This document shows positions 18,113-27,268 of a stretch of 64,000 nt of DNA, in pieces. The notes below the pieces were generated by a model that was not told where the DNA came from, ran no database searches, and saw only the letters and a list, made by a program, of their open reading frames with translations. The position numbers and the translations under genes were made by a program. How positions within the stretch are numbered: the first letter of the stretch is position 1; each line of letters opens with the position of its first letter. Origin of the DNA: Iocasia fonsfrigidae (GTDB lineage: Bacteria > Bacillota > Halanaerobiia > Halanaerobiales > DTU029); NCBI RefSeq assembly GCF_017751145.1, contig NZ_CP046640.1:1034137-1098136 (forward strand). The letters are read 5' to 3'.

Positions 18113-18691
18113 TTACAAATTTATAGGGGATAAGCTGTAAAATCTTTTGTTGACAATTGACCAGTCAATGTTTTGTTTAAATACCCCCAGGTATCTCTCT
18201 TTATTAATTCCAAAATCGATCATATAGGCATGTTCATAGACATCTAGAACCAGTAATGGCCAGGCATGCCATACTACCCCCACATTATGGGCGTTCTGCA
18301 TTATATTATGAAGTGATTCATCTCGATAATCATAGGCGAGAACAGCCCAGCCTCTGGCTACTCTAGCAGTACGCATAAAGTCATTTAACCAGTTACGGTA
18401 GTTTCCAAAATCCCTGTTGATTAGCCAGATTAATTCTCTGGCCGGGTTAACATTTGTTTGACCGAGATTTGCAAAATATAATTCATGGAGGACAATTCCA
18501 TCAAGGGAATAAGTTTCTCCTTCTTTTAGACCTCTATATTCGTAATTGGTCTGCTCTTCAGTTGAAAGAGTAGTCATAATATTTTCCAGTGAATTAATAT
18601 ATCCCAGGTAAAGTTGATAGTGTTGGTTTAATTGGTTTTCCGAGATCCCCTTAACATCATCAAAATTGAAAATCTTCGGTTCGACAGCCAC
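18113..18691 (-). CDS. Fe/Mn superoxide dismutase family protein
   Basis: A 192-residue member of the Fe/Mn-SOD family. The four metal ligands can be placed: His in NQHYQLYLGYINSL (His26-like), His in VLHELYFANLG (His73-like), and Asp and His in LDVYEHAYMIDF. The active-site Tyr is kept in LGYINSL. The Gln of iron enzymes before the second His is Gly here, while QNAHN lies at the alternative position near the fourth helix. Metal choice (Fe, Mn or either) is therefore open. The start is GTG behind AAGGTGGTGA. In an anaerobe this would protect against oxygen exposure. Confidence 0.85.
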   Translation of the reverse strand: MAVEPKIFNFDDVKGISENQLNQHYQLYLGYINSLENIMTTLSTEEQTNYEYRGLKEGETYSLDGIVLHELYFANLGQTNVNPARELIWLINRDFGNYRNWLNDFMRTARVARGWAVLAYDYRDESLHNIMQNAHNVGVVWHAWPLLVLDVYEHAYMIDFGINKERYLGVFKQNIDWSIVNKRFYSLSPINL

Positions 18692-18766
18692 AGCATAATC
18701 ACCACCTTATAAATAAGATATTATTAGTATATGTAACAATTGCTAGGGCAGTGTTTGAAAAAATTG

Positions 18767-18791
18767 TGACACCGGGACGGTTCTCCTGTCA
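18767..18791. repeat. REP-like 25-nt palindrome, copy 3
   Basis: TGACA, then CCGGGACGGTTC, then TCCTGTCA. It lies in the intergenic region between the divergent sod and YukJ-like genes and differs from copy 2 only in the variable bases between conserved blocks. Confidence 0.7.
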
Positions 18792-18905
18792 TGTTAATAA
18801 ATTTCAGAGATAGAATACTTATTAAATTGGTAAAAGTTTTACCTGTATTTTGAGGCTTTTTTAGGAATAATAAAATAATGAATGATTAATATTGGGGGGT
18901 AAAGT

Positions 18906-19601
18906 ATGTCCAATTCTAAATATGGGGTTTTAATCGGAAGAGTAGAAGAAATAAAGGCAGACCCAGCCAGGGATAAAACACCACATTATAAGATAAACAT
19001 ATGGATCAGGGATGATGAAATATACAAGGTGCTTATAAACTGTCAGTCTATTAACGATAAAACACCACAGTTATTATATTATATGGGAGAGGTCTGCCAG
19101 GCAGAAATAACCGGTATTCTGCAGAATATGGAGTATGGATTTCATGAAATTGATTATGCTAATAATATAAATCCTAAAATTGCCGTTGATTATATACGTA
19201 GTGGTTTATTTGATCCACATAAGATGAAAGTAATACCCTATGATATATCAGGGAAATATGACCTAAGGGGACTAATTGAAAAAGACATGAAAAAAGCCTT
19301 AAATAACGATGGGATTAATATTTATGTTTTTGGGATTCATTATAATAATGATGATAAAGGAATTCATAATATTCATATGAACCAGGGGAATATTGAGTTT
19401 TATAGTGATGAAAACCGCATATATCATGATGGTTGTTTTTTTCTACATTTTACTGAAGAAGATAAATGGTTTGGATATTTCCTGGCTTTTCAAAATCAGT
19501 CCTGGTGCACAGATGACGGAGGTAATCCGCTGGAAGGTAGTTATAAAGAGGCCTATCCTACTGGAGAATGTTGTTATAATACAGTTAAGATAAAGGGATA
19601 A
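18906..19601 (+). CDS. YukJ-like protein (DUF2278 family)
   Basis: A 231-residue protein of unknown biochemical role. It has the family start YGVLIGRVEE (residues 6-15) and the highly conserved C-terminal half: VFGIHYNNDDKGIHNIHMNQ in two contiguous parts, IYHDGCFFLHF, AFQNQSWCTDDGG. Length fits the family. GGGGGGTAAAGT precedes the ATG. It appears to be transcribed alone or with the next gene, 35 bp away. Confidence 0.8.
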   Translation: MSNSKYGVLIGRVEEIKADPARDKTPHYKINIWIRDDEIYKVLINCQSINDKTPQLLYYMGEVCQAEITGILQNMEYGFHEIDYANNINPKIAVDYIRSGLFDPHKMKVIPYDISGKYDLRGLIEKDMKKALNNDGINIYVFGIHYNNDDKGIHNIHMNQGNIEFYSDENRIYHDGCFFLHFTEEDKWFGYFLAFQNQSWCTDDGGNPLEGSYKEAYPTGECCYNTVKIKG

Positions 19602-19636
19602 TTAATATTATAATAAATTATGAAATAGGAAATAAA

Positions 19637-20986
19637 ATGAATGGGGGAGATATTATTTATCACTTTATAATGGAGCATTTTATAAAACCATTTGTAGATC
19701 AGATAAGTGATGATTTAGGAGAAAAACTATTAAGGGATAATTATACAGAAAATCTCTGGGAGATGTATTCGACTACTAAAAAGGTAACACCACAGTTGGT
19801 GGTGGAAACGACTATGAGGGCTGAAAGGCGAACCCCAATTTCACGTCCTTTTGGCAGTCCATATAAGTTTTCTGACTGGGACAAATTATTGTTTAACCCT
19901 GTTCATTTAAAGAGGTTACCTACTCCAACGAATACGAAGATTATTACTAAAACGGTTATTGGGCCTGCTGTTGAAGATCCATTGGAGATTGAAATCCCGA
20001 TAATAATTGCTGGTATGTCATATGGTGGTGCATTAAGTAAAAAATGCAAGATTGCTTTAGCCAAGGCCTCTAAAATAGCTAAAACTGCCACTAATTCAGG
20101 TGAAGCACCCTTAATAATGGAAGAAAGGGAAGCAGCAGATAAGTTTATTCTTCAGTATAACCGGGGCGGCTGGGCAGAAGAGATTGATGATTTAAGTAAG
20201 GCTGACATGATAGAAATTCAACTGGGGCAGGGTGCTCAGGCAGGTGCACCGATGAGGACACCTGCCAGTCAGATTGATTCTGAGATGAGGACTATTTTCA
20301 AACTTGATAAAGGTGAAGATGCTGTTATTCATTCCCGTCTACCTAATGTTAATAGTAGTAATGATTTTATTAATTTAGTTAATGACCTGCATGCCAAATT
20401 AACTGTTCCCATAGGTCTGAAAATAGCAGCTACCCATTACCTGGAAGAAGAACTGGAGATAGCTGTTCAGGCTGGTATTGATTTTATTGCCATTGATGGT
20501 GTCACAGCAGGTACCCATGGGGGGCCGACTATCTTACAGGATGATATGGGTTTGCCAACTTTACCTGCCCTAGTAAGAACTGTTGAGTTTCTGGAGGAGA
20601 AAGGAGTTAAAGATAAGGTTAGTATTATAGCCGGGGGTGGGTTAATAACACCAGGTCATTTTTTGAAGGCCCTGGCCCTGGGTGCTGACGCAGTTTATAC
20701 AGGTACTGCAGCACTACTGGCCTTAGCACATACTGAGGGATTAAAGGCAACCCCCTGGGAACCACCTACCAGTCTATTATTACATAGTGGTAGATTAAAA
20801 GATGAACTGGATGTAGATAAAGCAAGCAATTACCTGGTTAATTTCCTCAAGTCATCTATTGCAGAAATGAAACTGGCTGTCAAGGCCATGGGGAAAGAGG
20901 ATTTTAAGGAATTAAATAGGGATGACCTTTGTTCTATTGATAAAGAACTGGCAGAACGTATAGGGATTGACTGGGTTTATAATTGA
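19637..20986 (+). CDS. FMN-binding glutamate-synthase-like protein
   Basis: A 449-residue protein that matches the central FMN domain of glutamate synthase large subunits. It reads IIIAGMSYGGALSKKCKIAL (about 116), ATNSGEAPL, IEIQLGQGAQAGAPM, then the phosphate-binding IAGGGLITPGHFLKALALGADAVYTGTAALLAL in parts. It lacks the N-terminal glutaminase and C-terminal beta-helix domains of full glutamate synthase. Stand-alone versions occur widely in anaerobes; their true reaction is often untested. The weak site ATAGGAAATAA precedes the first ATG; an internal ATG at 19670 is possible. Confidence 0.85.
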   Translation: MNGGDIIYHFIMEHFIKPFVDQISDDLGEKLLRDNYTENLWEMYSTTKKVTPQLVVETTMRAERRTPISRPFGSPYKFSDWDKLLFNPVHLKRLPTPTNTKIITKTVIGPAVEDPLEIEIPIIIAGMSYGGALSKKCKIALAKASKIAKTATNSGEAPLIMEEREAADKFILQYNRGGWAEEIDDLSKADMIEIQLGQGAQAGAPMRTPASQIDSEMRTIFKLDKGEDAVIHSRLPNVNSSNDFINLVNDLHAKLTVPIGLKIAATHYLEEELEIAVQAGIDFIAIDGVTAGTHGGPTILQDDMGLPTLPALVRTVEFLEEKGVKDKVSIIAGGGLITPGHFLKALALGADAVYTGTAALLALAHTEGLKATPWEPPTSLLLHSGRLKDELDVDKASNYLVNFLKSSIAEMKLAVKAMGKEDFKELNRDDLCSIDKELAERIGIDWVYN

Positions 20987-20999
20987 AACTTGAAGAAAA

Positions 21000-21974
21000 T
21001 TATTCTTCTTTATACATAGGAACAATATGTGACCAGGTCTTCATCTTACCGTATTTAACAAAATTATTATAAATATCTAATTCTTCTTCCAGGAATTTTA
21101 AAAATACTTTACGTAAATCATCATTTCTAGTTGAGTCAATAATAGACCTGACATGTAGATCTGTAGCGCTTTGAATACGGCTTAATAGATTTCGATAGGT
21201 AAACTCATCTCTAATTAGCTCTGGATCTATTGGGGTTTCTTGAATCAAGGGTGGTTTTTTGGGTAGTGGTACTTCAAATTTCAAACCCAATTCTTCCAGT
21301 TTGCTTATTTGCTGACTGAGTACTTTTTTGCCTATTTGCAAGACTCCTCTAAAATCAGGGTCATGGGTAAATTCCAGGTGTAAGTTTGTAAGACATAATT
21401 GATCATAGCGGAGGATAAGATGGTCCCAGATATGTGTTGCTTCTGCTACAGAGAGGGATTCGTTTTTAGCTGGTTTAGTCTTGTATGATGGTGGTATTTC
21501 AACCCATCCCTTTAACTTGCCATATTTATACATTGTTTGATATCTATTCAAATTATTTTTAACAAAATCTATCAGGGATTTTCTAAGGTCGTCGGTAGTT
21601 GTGGAACTTTTGATTGCGGCCACTAACTCGTGGGTAAAATAGACAATATTTTTAAGCATATTTTTAAAAATCACTTCATCAGTTATTACATCAATATTAG
21701 TTGTGAACTGAATGTCTTCTTGAGGCATTGAGGGTAATGATATTTTATATTTTATGGCAAAGTTTTTTAGGGTTTTATTTATTTTTTTGTATTCTTCTAT
21801 TGTATTATTTTCTAGAACCAGGAACTCAGGGTCGTGGATGAAATTCTTAAAAATATTACCTGTGTTGATATTTAGGTTATTTAAGTTAATTAGGTTCCAG
21901 ATATTATGGGCTTCAGCAGTAGAAATCTGCTTATTTTTAATTCTTTTTTTGTTAAAGATAGAAATGCTATTCAT
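21000..21974 (-). CDS. Tandem four-helix-bundle protein (DUF3231-like)
   Basis: A 324-residue soluble protein made of two copies of one domain, roughly residues 13-165 and 175-322. Each copy has AEAxxIWxxL, a HDPxF segment, DE(V/F)xxxNLL-like, a T(T/R)xDDLRKxxxxF segment, and ends YGK(L/M)KxWxxIPPxYK or similar. This agrees with the DUF3231 ferritin-like, CotF-related family often linked to spores. No metal-binding Glu/His cluster is obvious. It converges on the upstream glutamate-synthase-like gene with a 13-bp gap. Confidence 0.7.
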   Translation of the reverse strand: MNSISIFNKKRIKNKQISTAEAHNIWNLINLNNLNINTGNIFKNFIHDPEFLVLENNTIEEYKKINKTLKNFAIKYKISLPSMPQEDIQFTTNIDVITDEVIFKNMLKNIVYFTHELVAAIKSSTTTDDLRKSLIDFVKNNLNRYQTMYKYGKLKGWVEIPPSYKTKPAKNESLSVAEATHIWDHLILRYDQLCLTNLHLEFTHDPDFRGVLQIGKKVLSQQISKLEELGLKFEVPLPKKPPLIQETPIDPELIRDEFTYRNLLSRIQSATDLHVRSIIDSTRNDDLRKVFLKFLEEELDIYNNFVKYGKMKTWSHIVPMYKEE

Positions 21975-22078
21975 CTTTATTCCCCTTTACTTTGATATGT
22001 TATTTATTATTAACAGTTAAACTAAGATTATTCTGCAAATCATATTTTAGTAAAGAGGATTATGTTCTAAGAAGTTAT

Positions 22079-23983
22079 TTATATGGGAATGATTTTTATC
22101 TTATTTTTCCCATTATTTTTAGCTAAATACATGGCTTTATCAGCTGCCATTATTAAATCTTCAGGAAGCAGCTTCTTAGTTGGAATGACACTGGTAATGC
22201 CCAGGCTTATGGTAATAATCTCTCTATTTGTCGAATTAATATTTGGAATATTTAGGGATTCAATTTTGGCCTGGATTATTTCAGCTTTTTTGCGGGCTTT
22301 ATCAATGTCTGTATTAGCCAGTAAAACAACAAACTCTTCTCCACCATAACGAGCTACTAATTCATCAGGGGGGGTTAGGGAATGTTTTATTTGTCTAGTA
22401 ACCTGTTTTATACATTCATCTCCAGCAGTATGACCATAATAATCATTATATGCTTTAAAGTCATCTATATCTATAAAAAAGATTGATACAGGTAGCTGTT
22501 CATTTAAGGCCTGTTTCCATTTATTTAGTAGTACTTTGTCAAAGTGTCTCCGGTTCCATATATTAGTAAGGGGATCAATTTTAGATATTTTTTGTAAAGC
22601 AAGATTGGCTTTTTCTAGTTCACTTTTTTGTTCTCTTATTTTATCATTGGAAATCTGAATTTCCCTTGTTCGTTCTTTAATGATTGATTCCAGGTTTTCA
22701 TTGAGTTCCTGTAATTCAATTGACATTTTTTCATTTTCGTTAAAGGCATTGGCAAAACTAACAGCTAAAGCTAGAGAGTTTGTTAAGGCAAAAATTAATA
22801 AGCCAAGTGAGGATAGGTTCCCAATTATAATAAAAGATTTAAGAAAGTGGTGGTCATACCTGAGAATACTAAAAAACAGGATATCATTAAGTACAGTAAT
22901 TAATAAAATCACTGCCCCACTAACAATGTATAGTGAACAAATGTTTTTCATTTTTATTATTTCATCAAGGACAACCCGGTATAATACAGGTATTATGTAT
23001 ATAATTATTATGATTGTAAACAATTGATATCCAGGATTAATATAGGTATAGACCCGGGCAGGGCTTAGGAGTACAAGTAAGATAAACACTGCTACAGTAA
23101 TTACAGAAATTTTCACTATAGTTTTTTTCATGTATTTTGAAAAAACTGCTTTAAAAAAAATAATTAAAATATAAACACTTAAATAGTAACTTAAGGTGTG
23201 TAGTTTATTGAATAATTCCCAATTAAAATCAGGAAATAAGTAGATGAAGAAATATTCCCCCAGTAAAACAGTTCTAATGCTTAGCAATATACAGAATAGG
23301 CTGAAGTAAAAAACTGATAATGACTTTTTACGGTACAAATATATTATCAGATGGTAGATTCCCATAATAAATAAAGCACCAAAGAGAAAGAGATTATAGC
23401 CCAGTCTTTTGTTATTTTCTGCAAGGATATTTTTTTCTTCTCCCAGCATAATACTCTGTAGGATACCACCACTTCGATGATAGAAGTTAGCTACCTGTAT
23501 AATTATTTCATTTTCTTCTTCAGGTTTAAAAAAGGCCAGTTGTGGCAGGTATTGTGGGTCTGTTTCAACTCTGCTGGTACCAACTTTACCGGCAGAGGCT
23601 ATTAGTTTACTATTTATCCATAATTTATATGATGTTAAGATGGGTGGTATTCTTAGACCAATTAAGTCAGTGTTATTTTTTATATGAATTCGCAGACGAT
23701 ATGTAGCATATCCCATGCCTGGTAATTTTTTATCTTGAAGTTGATAACCGTTCCAGGCAGTAGGAACCTCAACAATACTGCTGGGTTCCAGGTTTTTTTC
23801 TTGGAAATCGGTCGGTTCTAGTAGCTGCTTCCAGTAAAATTCCCATTTGCCATTTAAATTAATATTCTTTTCTGTCAGGTCATAGTTACTTAAATCTATT
23901 ATTTCTGCTTTGGTAATAGAGGTGAAATTAAGCAGAAAAGTGCATAATAATATAATAATAAAAATTAGTTTTCTTTTAGACAT
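22079..23983 (-). CDS. Membrane diguanylate cyclase with extracellular jelly-roll and 7TM region
   Basis: A 634-residue signalling protein. A signal peptide (residues 8-26) is followed by an extracellular sugar-binding-like domain of the 7TMR-DISM type (LNGKWEFYWKQLLEP near 44). Seven hydrophobic helices follow (about 195-410), then a coiled coil (425-470) and a GGDEF domain. The active site reads ARYGGEEFVVLLA, and DPLTNIWNRRHFD starts the domain. It should make cyclic di-GMP in response to an external ligand. It is transcribed alone on the minus strand behind GAGAGGTAAC. Confidence 0.92.
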   Translation of the reverse strand: MSKRKLIFIIILLCTFLLNFTSITKAEIIDLSNYDLTEKNINLNGKWEFYWKQLLEPTDFQEKNLEPSSIVEVPTAWNGYQLQDKKLPGMGYATYRLRIHIKNNTDLIGLRIPPILTSYKLWINSKLIASAGKVGTSRVETDPQYLPQLAFFKPEEENEIIIQVANFYHRSGGILQSIMLGEEKNILAENNKRLGYNLFLFGALFIMGIYHLIIYLYRKKSLSVFYFSLFCILLSIRTVLLGEYFFIYLFPDFNWELFNKLHTLSYYLSVYILIIFFKAVFSKYMKKTIVKISVITVAVFILLVLLSPARVYTYINPGYQLFTIIIIIYIIPVLYRVVLDEIIKMKNICSLYIVSGAVILLITVLNDILFFSILRYDHHFLKSFIIIGNLSSLGLLIFALTNSLALAVSFANAFNENEKMSIELQELNENLESIIKERTREIQISNDKIREQKSELEKANLALQKISKIDPLTNIWNRRHFDKVLLNKWKQALNEQLPVSIFFIDIDDFKAYNDYYGHTAGDECIKQVTRQIKHSLTPPDELVARYGGEEFVVLLANTDIDKARKKAEIIQAKIESLNIPNINSTNREIITISLGITSVIPTKKLLPEDLIMAADKAMYLAKNNGKNKIKIIPI

Positions 23984-24222
23984 ATACAGTTACCTCTCAT
24001 TTTAAAATTGATTTGCTATATCTTTTTTATAGAAATATAAATGTAAAAATTTTAGGTAAATTGTCATATTATATACTTCAAGACAGAGAAAGCAATTCCT
24101 TTTTTAAAGATAATACTTCAAGTTATAGTAAATGGGTAAAAAAAGCAATATATAAATGGTAGCTTTATAAAATTATATAAAAAGGATATAGTTACATTAT
24201 TTCTGAACAAAATAATAAATTC

Positions 24223-24251
24223 TTTACAACAAAGCATACATCTAGTAATAT
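24223..24251 (+). promoter_or_regulatory. Promoter in the 460-bp gap before the SLC13 transporter
   Basis: TTTACA (24223-24228) and TAATAT (24246-24251) are separated by 17 bp. About 195 bp of leader follow before the GTG start. The leader contains only a five-codon ORF (ATG 24287, MLKKR) behind AGGCGGTGA. No riboswitch fold was recognised, and the rest of the 23984-24446 gap holds no gene I can support. Confidence 0.5.
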
Positions 24252-24446
24252 ATAAGTTAAATCAGATTAAGAGGCGGTGAAAAATTATGCTAAAAAAGAG
24301 ATGAGTCAGAAGTTAATAAAGAATATTTATTAAATTACTAATGTGTATTTAGTGTACCTCTTAAAATAAAAATGAAATAGTTGTTGTAAATAAGTATATC
24401 AGGTCCAGTGTCTAGAAGAAAAAATAATTTTCAAGGAGGTATTGCT

Positions 24447-25823
24447 GTGGATTATAAAAGACAAATAGGATTAGTAATTGGTGTGTTAACAGCAGTAATT
24501 ATTTGGAATCTAAAAATGACAGGTCTTTCAACAGAAGGCCAAAGATGTTTAGCTCTTAGTTTGATGACCGTCATTTTCTGGGCAACTAAGGTAGCCCATC
24601 CAGGTTATGTATCTGGACTTTATTTGGTAAGTTTGGTTTTATTTAATATAGCACCTGAGGAAAATGTTTTTATTATCTGGACAACCCCCATAATTTATCT
24701 GGTAATAGGAGCTTATTTAATAGCTGGAGCAGTGGAATCATCAGGGCTGGGTGAGAGGATTGCTTATAATTTTATTATTAAGTTTGTTGATTCATATAAA
24801 AGTGTGATAGTTTCAATATTTGTACTTACTTTTATTTTAAGCTTATTAATTCCCCATCCCTGGCCACGGGCATTTTTAATTATGTCGGTTATGGCAGTTG
24901 TCATAAAAAATGCTAATTTATCAAAAGAGGATGCTGCCAAAATTGGTTTAACAGTATTTGCTTCTTCAGTACCTATTTCCATGATTTTTCTTACAGGAGA
25001 TAGTACTATTAACATTATAGCTGTTGAGTTTTCTGGGGTAGACTTAAGTTGGTTGGGTTGGTTTTTACAGATAGGAATACCAGCTATTTTAGCCAGTATA
25101 TTCACACTTATTCTTATCTTACTACTATTTAAACCTAGTTCAGAATTTAATATTAATAAAAATCAAATAAGAAAAAAACTGACTGACTTAGGGCCTCTAA
25201 GCAAAAAGGAAAAAAGAACAATCTTCTGGCTTAGTTTTGTTCTAATTTTATGGATGACTGATTCTATTCATGGTATATCATTAGGTTGGATTACACTACT
25301 GGTTGCTATGTTGATGAGCATGCCAGTAATAGGAGATGTGTTAACTGCTAAAGACTGGAATCATGTACCAGTTCATGTACTTATTTTTTTAACGGCAGCT
25401 GTATCAATCGGAAAGATTGGGGAATTAACAGGTATGAATTCCTGGATTGCTTCAGTAGTTTTACCATCTAATATTCCTACAAATTATTTTATGCTTGCGC
25501 TGCTAATTGGTGTTATTTCAATTTTTTTACATATGATTCTGGGAAGCGTTATTGCAGTAATGGGGATTGCAATTCCAGCTTTTTTATCTTTTATAGATAG
25601 TTCTTTAATGAGCCCTTTAGTTCCAACTTTATTAGTTTATTCAGCAATTGCCTTACATTACATTTTTCCTTTTCATCATTTAAATATGTTAGTAGGATTA
25701 GGGAAAGAAAATGGCATGTATTCTGATAGAGATGTAATTAGATTAGGATTTCCACTAACTATAATAGTTCTGATAATATTACTTTTTGAAGTAGTATGGT
25801 GGAGATTTACAGGATTATTATAA
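24447..25823 (+). CDS. SLC13/DASS-type anion transporter
   Basis: A 458-residue permease with about twelve membrane helices. Features of the divalent anion/sodium symporter and CitT-like family are seen: LALSLMTVIFWATKVAHP near the start, and two S-rich re-entrant regions around SSVPISMIFLTGDSTINI and ALHYIFPFHHLNML. The GTG start at 24447 follows AAGGAGGT by 6 nt and is preferred over an upstream GTG (24408) lacking a ribosome site. The likely substrates are di- or tricarboxylates, but specificity is not readable. Confidence 0.82.
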   Translation: MDYKRQIGLVIGVLTAVIIWNLKMTGLSTEGQRCLALSLMTVIFWATKVAHPGYVSGLYLVSLVLFNIAPEENVFIIWTTPIIYLVIGAYLIAGAVESSGLGERIAYNFIIKFVDSYKSVIVSIFVLTFILSLLIPHPWPRAFLIMSVMAVVIKNANLSKEDAAKIGLTVFASSVPISMIFLTGDSTINIIAVEFSGVDLSWLGWFLQIGIPAILASIFTLILILLLFKPSSEFNINKNQIRKKLTDLGPLSKKEKRTIFWLSFVLILWMTDSIHGISLGWITLLVAMLMSMPVIGDVLTAKDWNHVPVHVLIFLTAAVSIGKIGELTGMNSWIASVVLPSNIPTNYFMLALLIGVISIFLHMILGSVIAVMGIAIPAFLSFIDSSLMSPLVPTLLVYSAIALHYIFPFHHLNMLVGLGKENGMYSDRDVIRLGFPLTIIVLIILLFEVVWWRFTGLL

Positions 25824-25847
25824 TTTTTTTAAGTTAAATATATTATT

Positions 25848-25891
25848 AAACCACATTTAGGTTATTAGATTATGCTGGGTGTGGTTTTTAT
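25848..25891 (+). terminator. Terminator-like hairpin
   Basis: AAACCACA (25848-25855) pairs with TGTGGTTT (25880-25887), running into a short T-rich stretch. The loop is long (24 nt), so strength is uncertain. Confidence 0.5.
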
Positions 25892-25913
25892 ATTTTCTAA
25901 CAAAATATACCTC

Positions 25914-25942
25914 TTGGAAGACGAACAAATGTGTGATAATAT
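25914..25942 (+). promoter_or_regulatory. SOS promoter with LexA box before the Y-family polymerase
   Basis: TTGGAA (25914-25919) and TAATAT (25937-25942) are exactly 17 bp apart. In the spacer, 25922-25935 reads CGAACAAATGTGTG. The Firmicute LexA site is CGAAC-N4-GTTYG, so there is one mismatch. Position between the promoter boxes suits repression by LexA and induction by DNA damage. Confidence 0.65.
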
Positions 25943-25988
25943 TTAAATTAAAGGCATACATATATTCGTATAGGAGGATAATTCAAAA

Positions 25989-27251
25989 ATGAATAATGAT
26001 ATTAATTATGAGCGGCTGCCGAAAAACAAAATACTCTGTGTTGATATCAAATCTTTCTTTGCCAGTGTTGAGGCAGTTGACCGAAATTGGGATCCCTTAA
26101 AGGTGTGTCTGGCGGTAGTAGGAGACCAGAGTAGAGCAGGGGCAGTTGTCCTGGCAGCATCTTCTGCGCTAAAAGAGAAATATAATATTAAAACTGGTAA
26201 TAGGTTATATGATATACCCCGTGTGCCTGAAATAAAAATAGTAGATGCCCGCATGGGGCTTTATTTAAACCGTTCACTTGAAATCACCCTTTTATTTAGA
26301 GAGTTTGTTCCCCTGAGTGCTATTCATATTTATTCAATTGATGAATCATGGTTAAAATTAAATGGTACAGAAAGATTGTGGGGTAATAGTCGGCAGGCTG
26401 CTATGTTGATAAAGGAAAAATTAGCAGAAAAATTTACCCTGCCTTCCAGTATGGGTATAGGTCCTAATATGTTTTTAGCTAAAGTAGCTATGGATATTGA
26501 GGGTAAAAAGAAAGGCCTTGCGGAATGGAGCTATGAAGATGTTCCGGAGAAACTGTGGCCGGTAAGATTAAAAGACTGTTGGGGGATCGGTAGCAGGCTG
26601 GCATACCGTTTTAAAAAAATCGGTATACAGACTGTTGGTGAGCTGGCCCATTTGCCCCTGGAGTATCTTGAGAAAAAGTTTGGTATTATGGGTAACCAGC
26701 TCTATTATCATGCCTGGGGAATAGATTTGTCCAGGCTTGAAGGTCATTATGATGATAAACGTAAAGCCCTGGGTAGGGGTATTACTCTATTTAAAGATTA
26801 TACAGACCCTGAACAAATAAAGACAGTTATTTTTGAGCTGTGTGATGAAACCGCCCGCCGCCTTCGTGAGAATAATTTGATCGGTAAAACAGTTAATCTG
26901 GGAATAGGCTATAGTCATAATGAAACAAGTAGTGGTTTTCACGTTCAGCGAACTATGAAGAATTATAGTAACTCCTCTTTTGAGTTGTACTTGACTGCAC
27001 TGGGGCTTTTTGACAATAATTATAAAGGTCAAGGGGTTAGAAGGCTTAATCTATCAGTTAGCAATCTGACTCCTGATATTAATTTGCAGTTTAGTTTGTT
27101 TGATGATTCTTTGCAAAGGCTTAAAATCGATAAAACTAAAGATCTTTTACAGGATAGATATGGTTATCAAGCTCTTTTTTACGGCAGGAGCCTAAAGGAA
27201 GGTAGTATTTTAGAAAGAATGAGAACTACTATTGGTGGTCATAAGTCCTAG
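25989..27251 (+). CDS. Y-family DNA polymerase (UvrX/UmuC type)
   Basis: A 420-residue translesion polymerase. Metal-binding acidic residues are in CVDIKSFFASVEA (about 16-28) and IYSIDESWLKL (about 114). The helix-hairpin-helix region follows near 200 (DCWGIGSRLAYRFKKIGI), and the little-finger domain extends to the C-terminus. The sequence is closer to the UmuC/UvrX branch than to DinB. It is followed 17 bp later by a YolD-like gene, the usual partner, and is preceded by a LexA-type box, so an SOS role is likely. Confidence 0.92.
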   Translation: MNNDINYERLPKNKILCVDIKSFFASVEAVDRNWDPLKVCLAVVGDQSRAGAVVLAASSALKEKYNIKTGNRLYDIPRVPEIKIVDARMGLYLNRSLEITLLFREFVPLSAIHIYSIDESWLKLNGTERLWGNSRQAAMLIKEKLAEKFTLPSSMGIGPNMFLAKVAMDIEGKKKGLAEWSYEDVPEKLWPVRLKDCWGIGSRLAYRFKKIGIQTVGELAHLPLEYLEKKFGIMGNQLYYHAWGIDLSRLEGHYDDKRKALGRGITLFKDYTDPEQIKTVIFELCDETARRLRENNLIGKTVNLGIGYSHNETSSGFHVQRTMKNYSNSSFELYLTALGLFDNNYKGQGVRRLNLSVSNLTPDINLQFSLFDDSLQRLKIDKTKDLLQDRYGYQALFYGRSLKEGSILERMRTTIGGHKS

Positions 27252-27268
27252 GGGAGGAGAGATTATTA

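Noticed and set aside
19393-19593. A 66-codon frame inside the YukJ-like gene
   Set aside because: It is a frame-shifted reading of the conserved C-terminal half of that gene, with no independent support.
24287-24304. Five-codon ORF MLKKR in the leader of the SLC13 gene as an attenuator peptide
   Set aside because: No terminator/antiterminator pair follows it and the ribosome site is weak; not enough to call a leader-peptide system.
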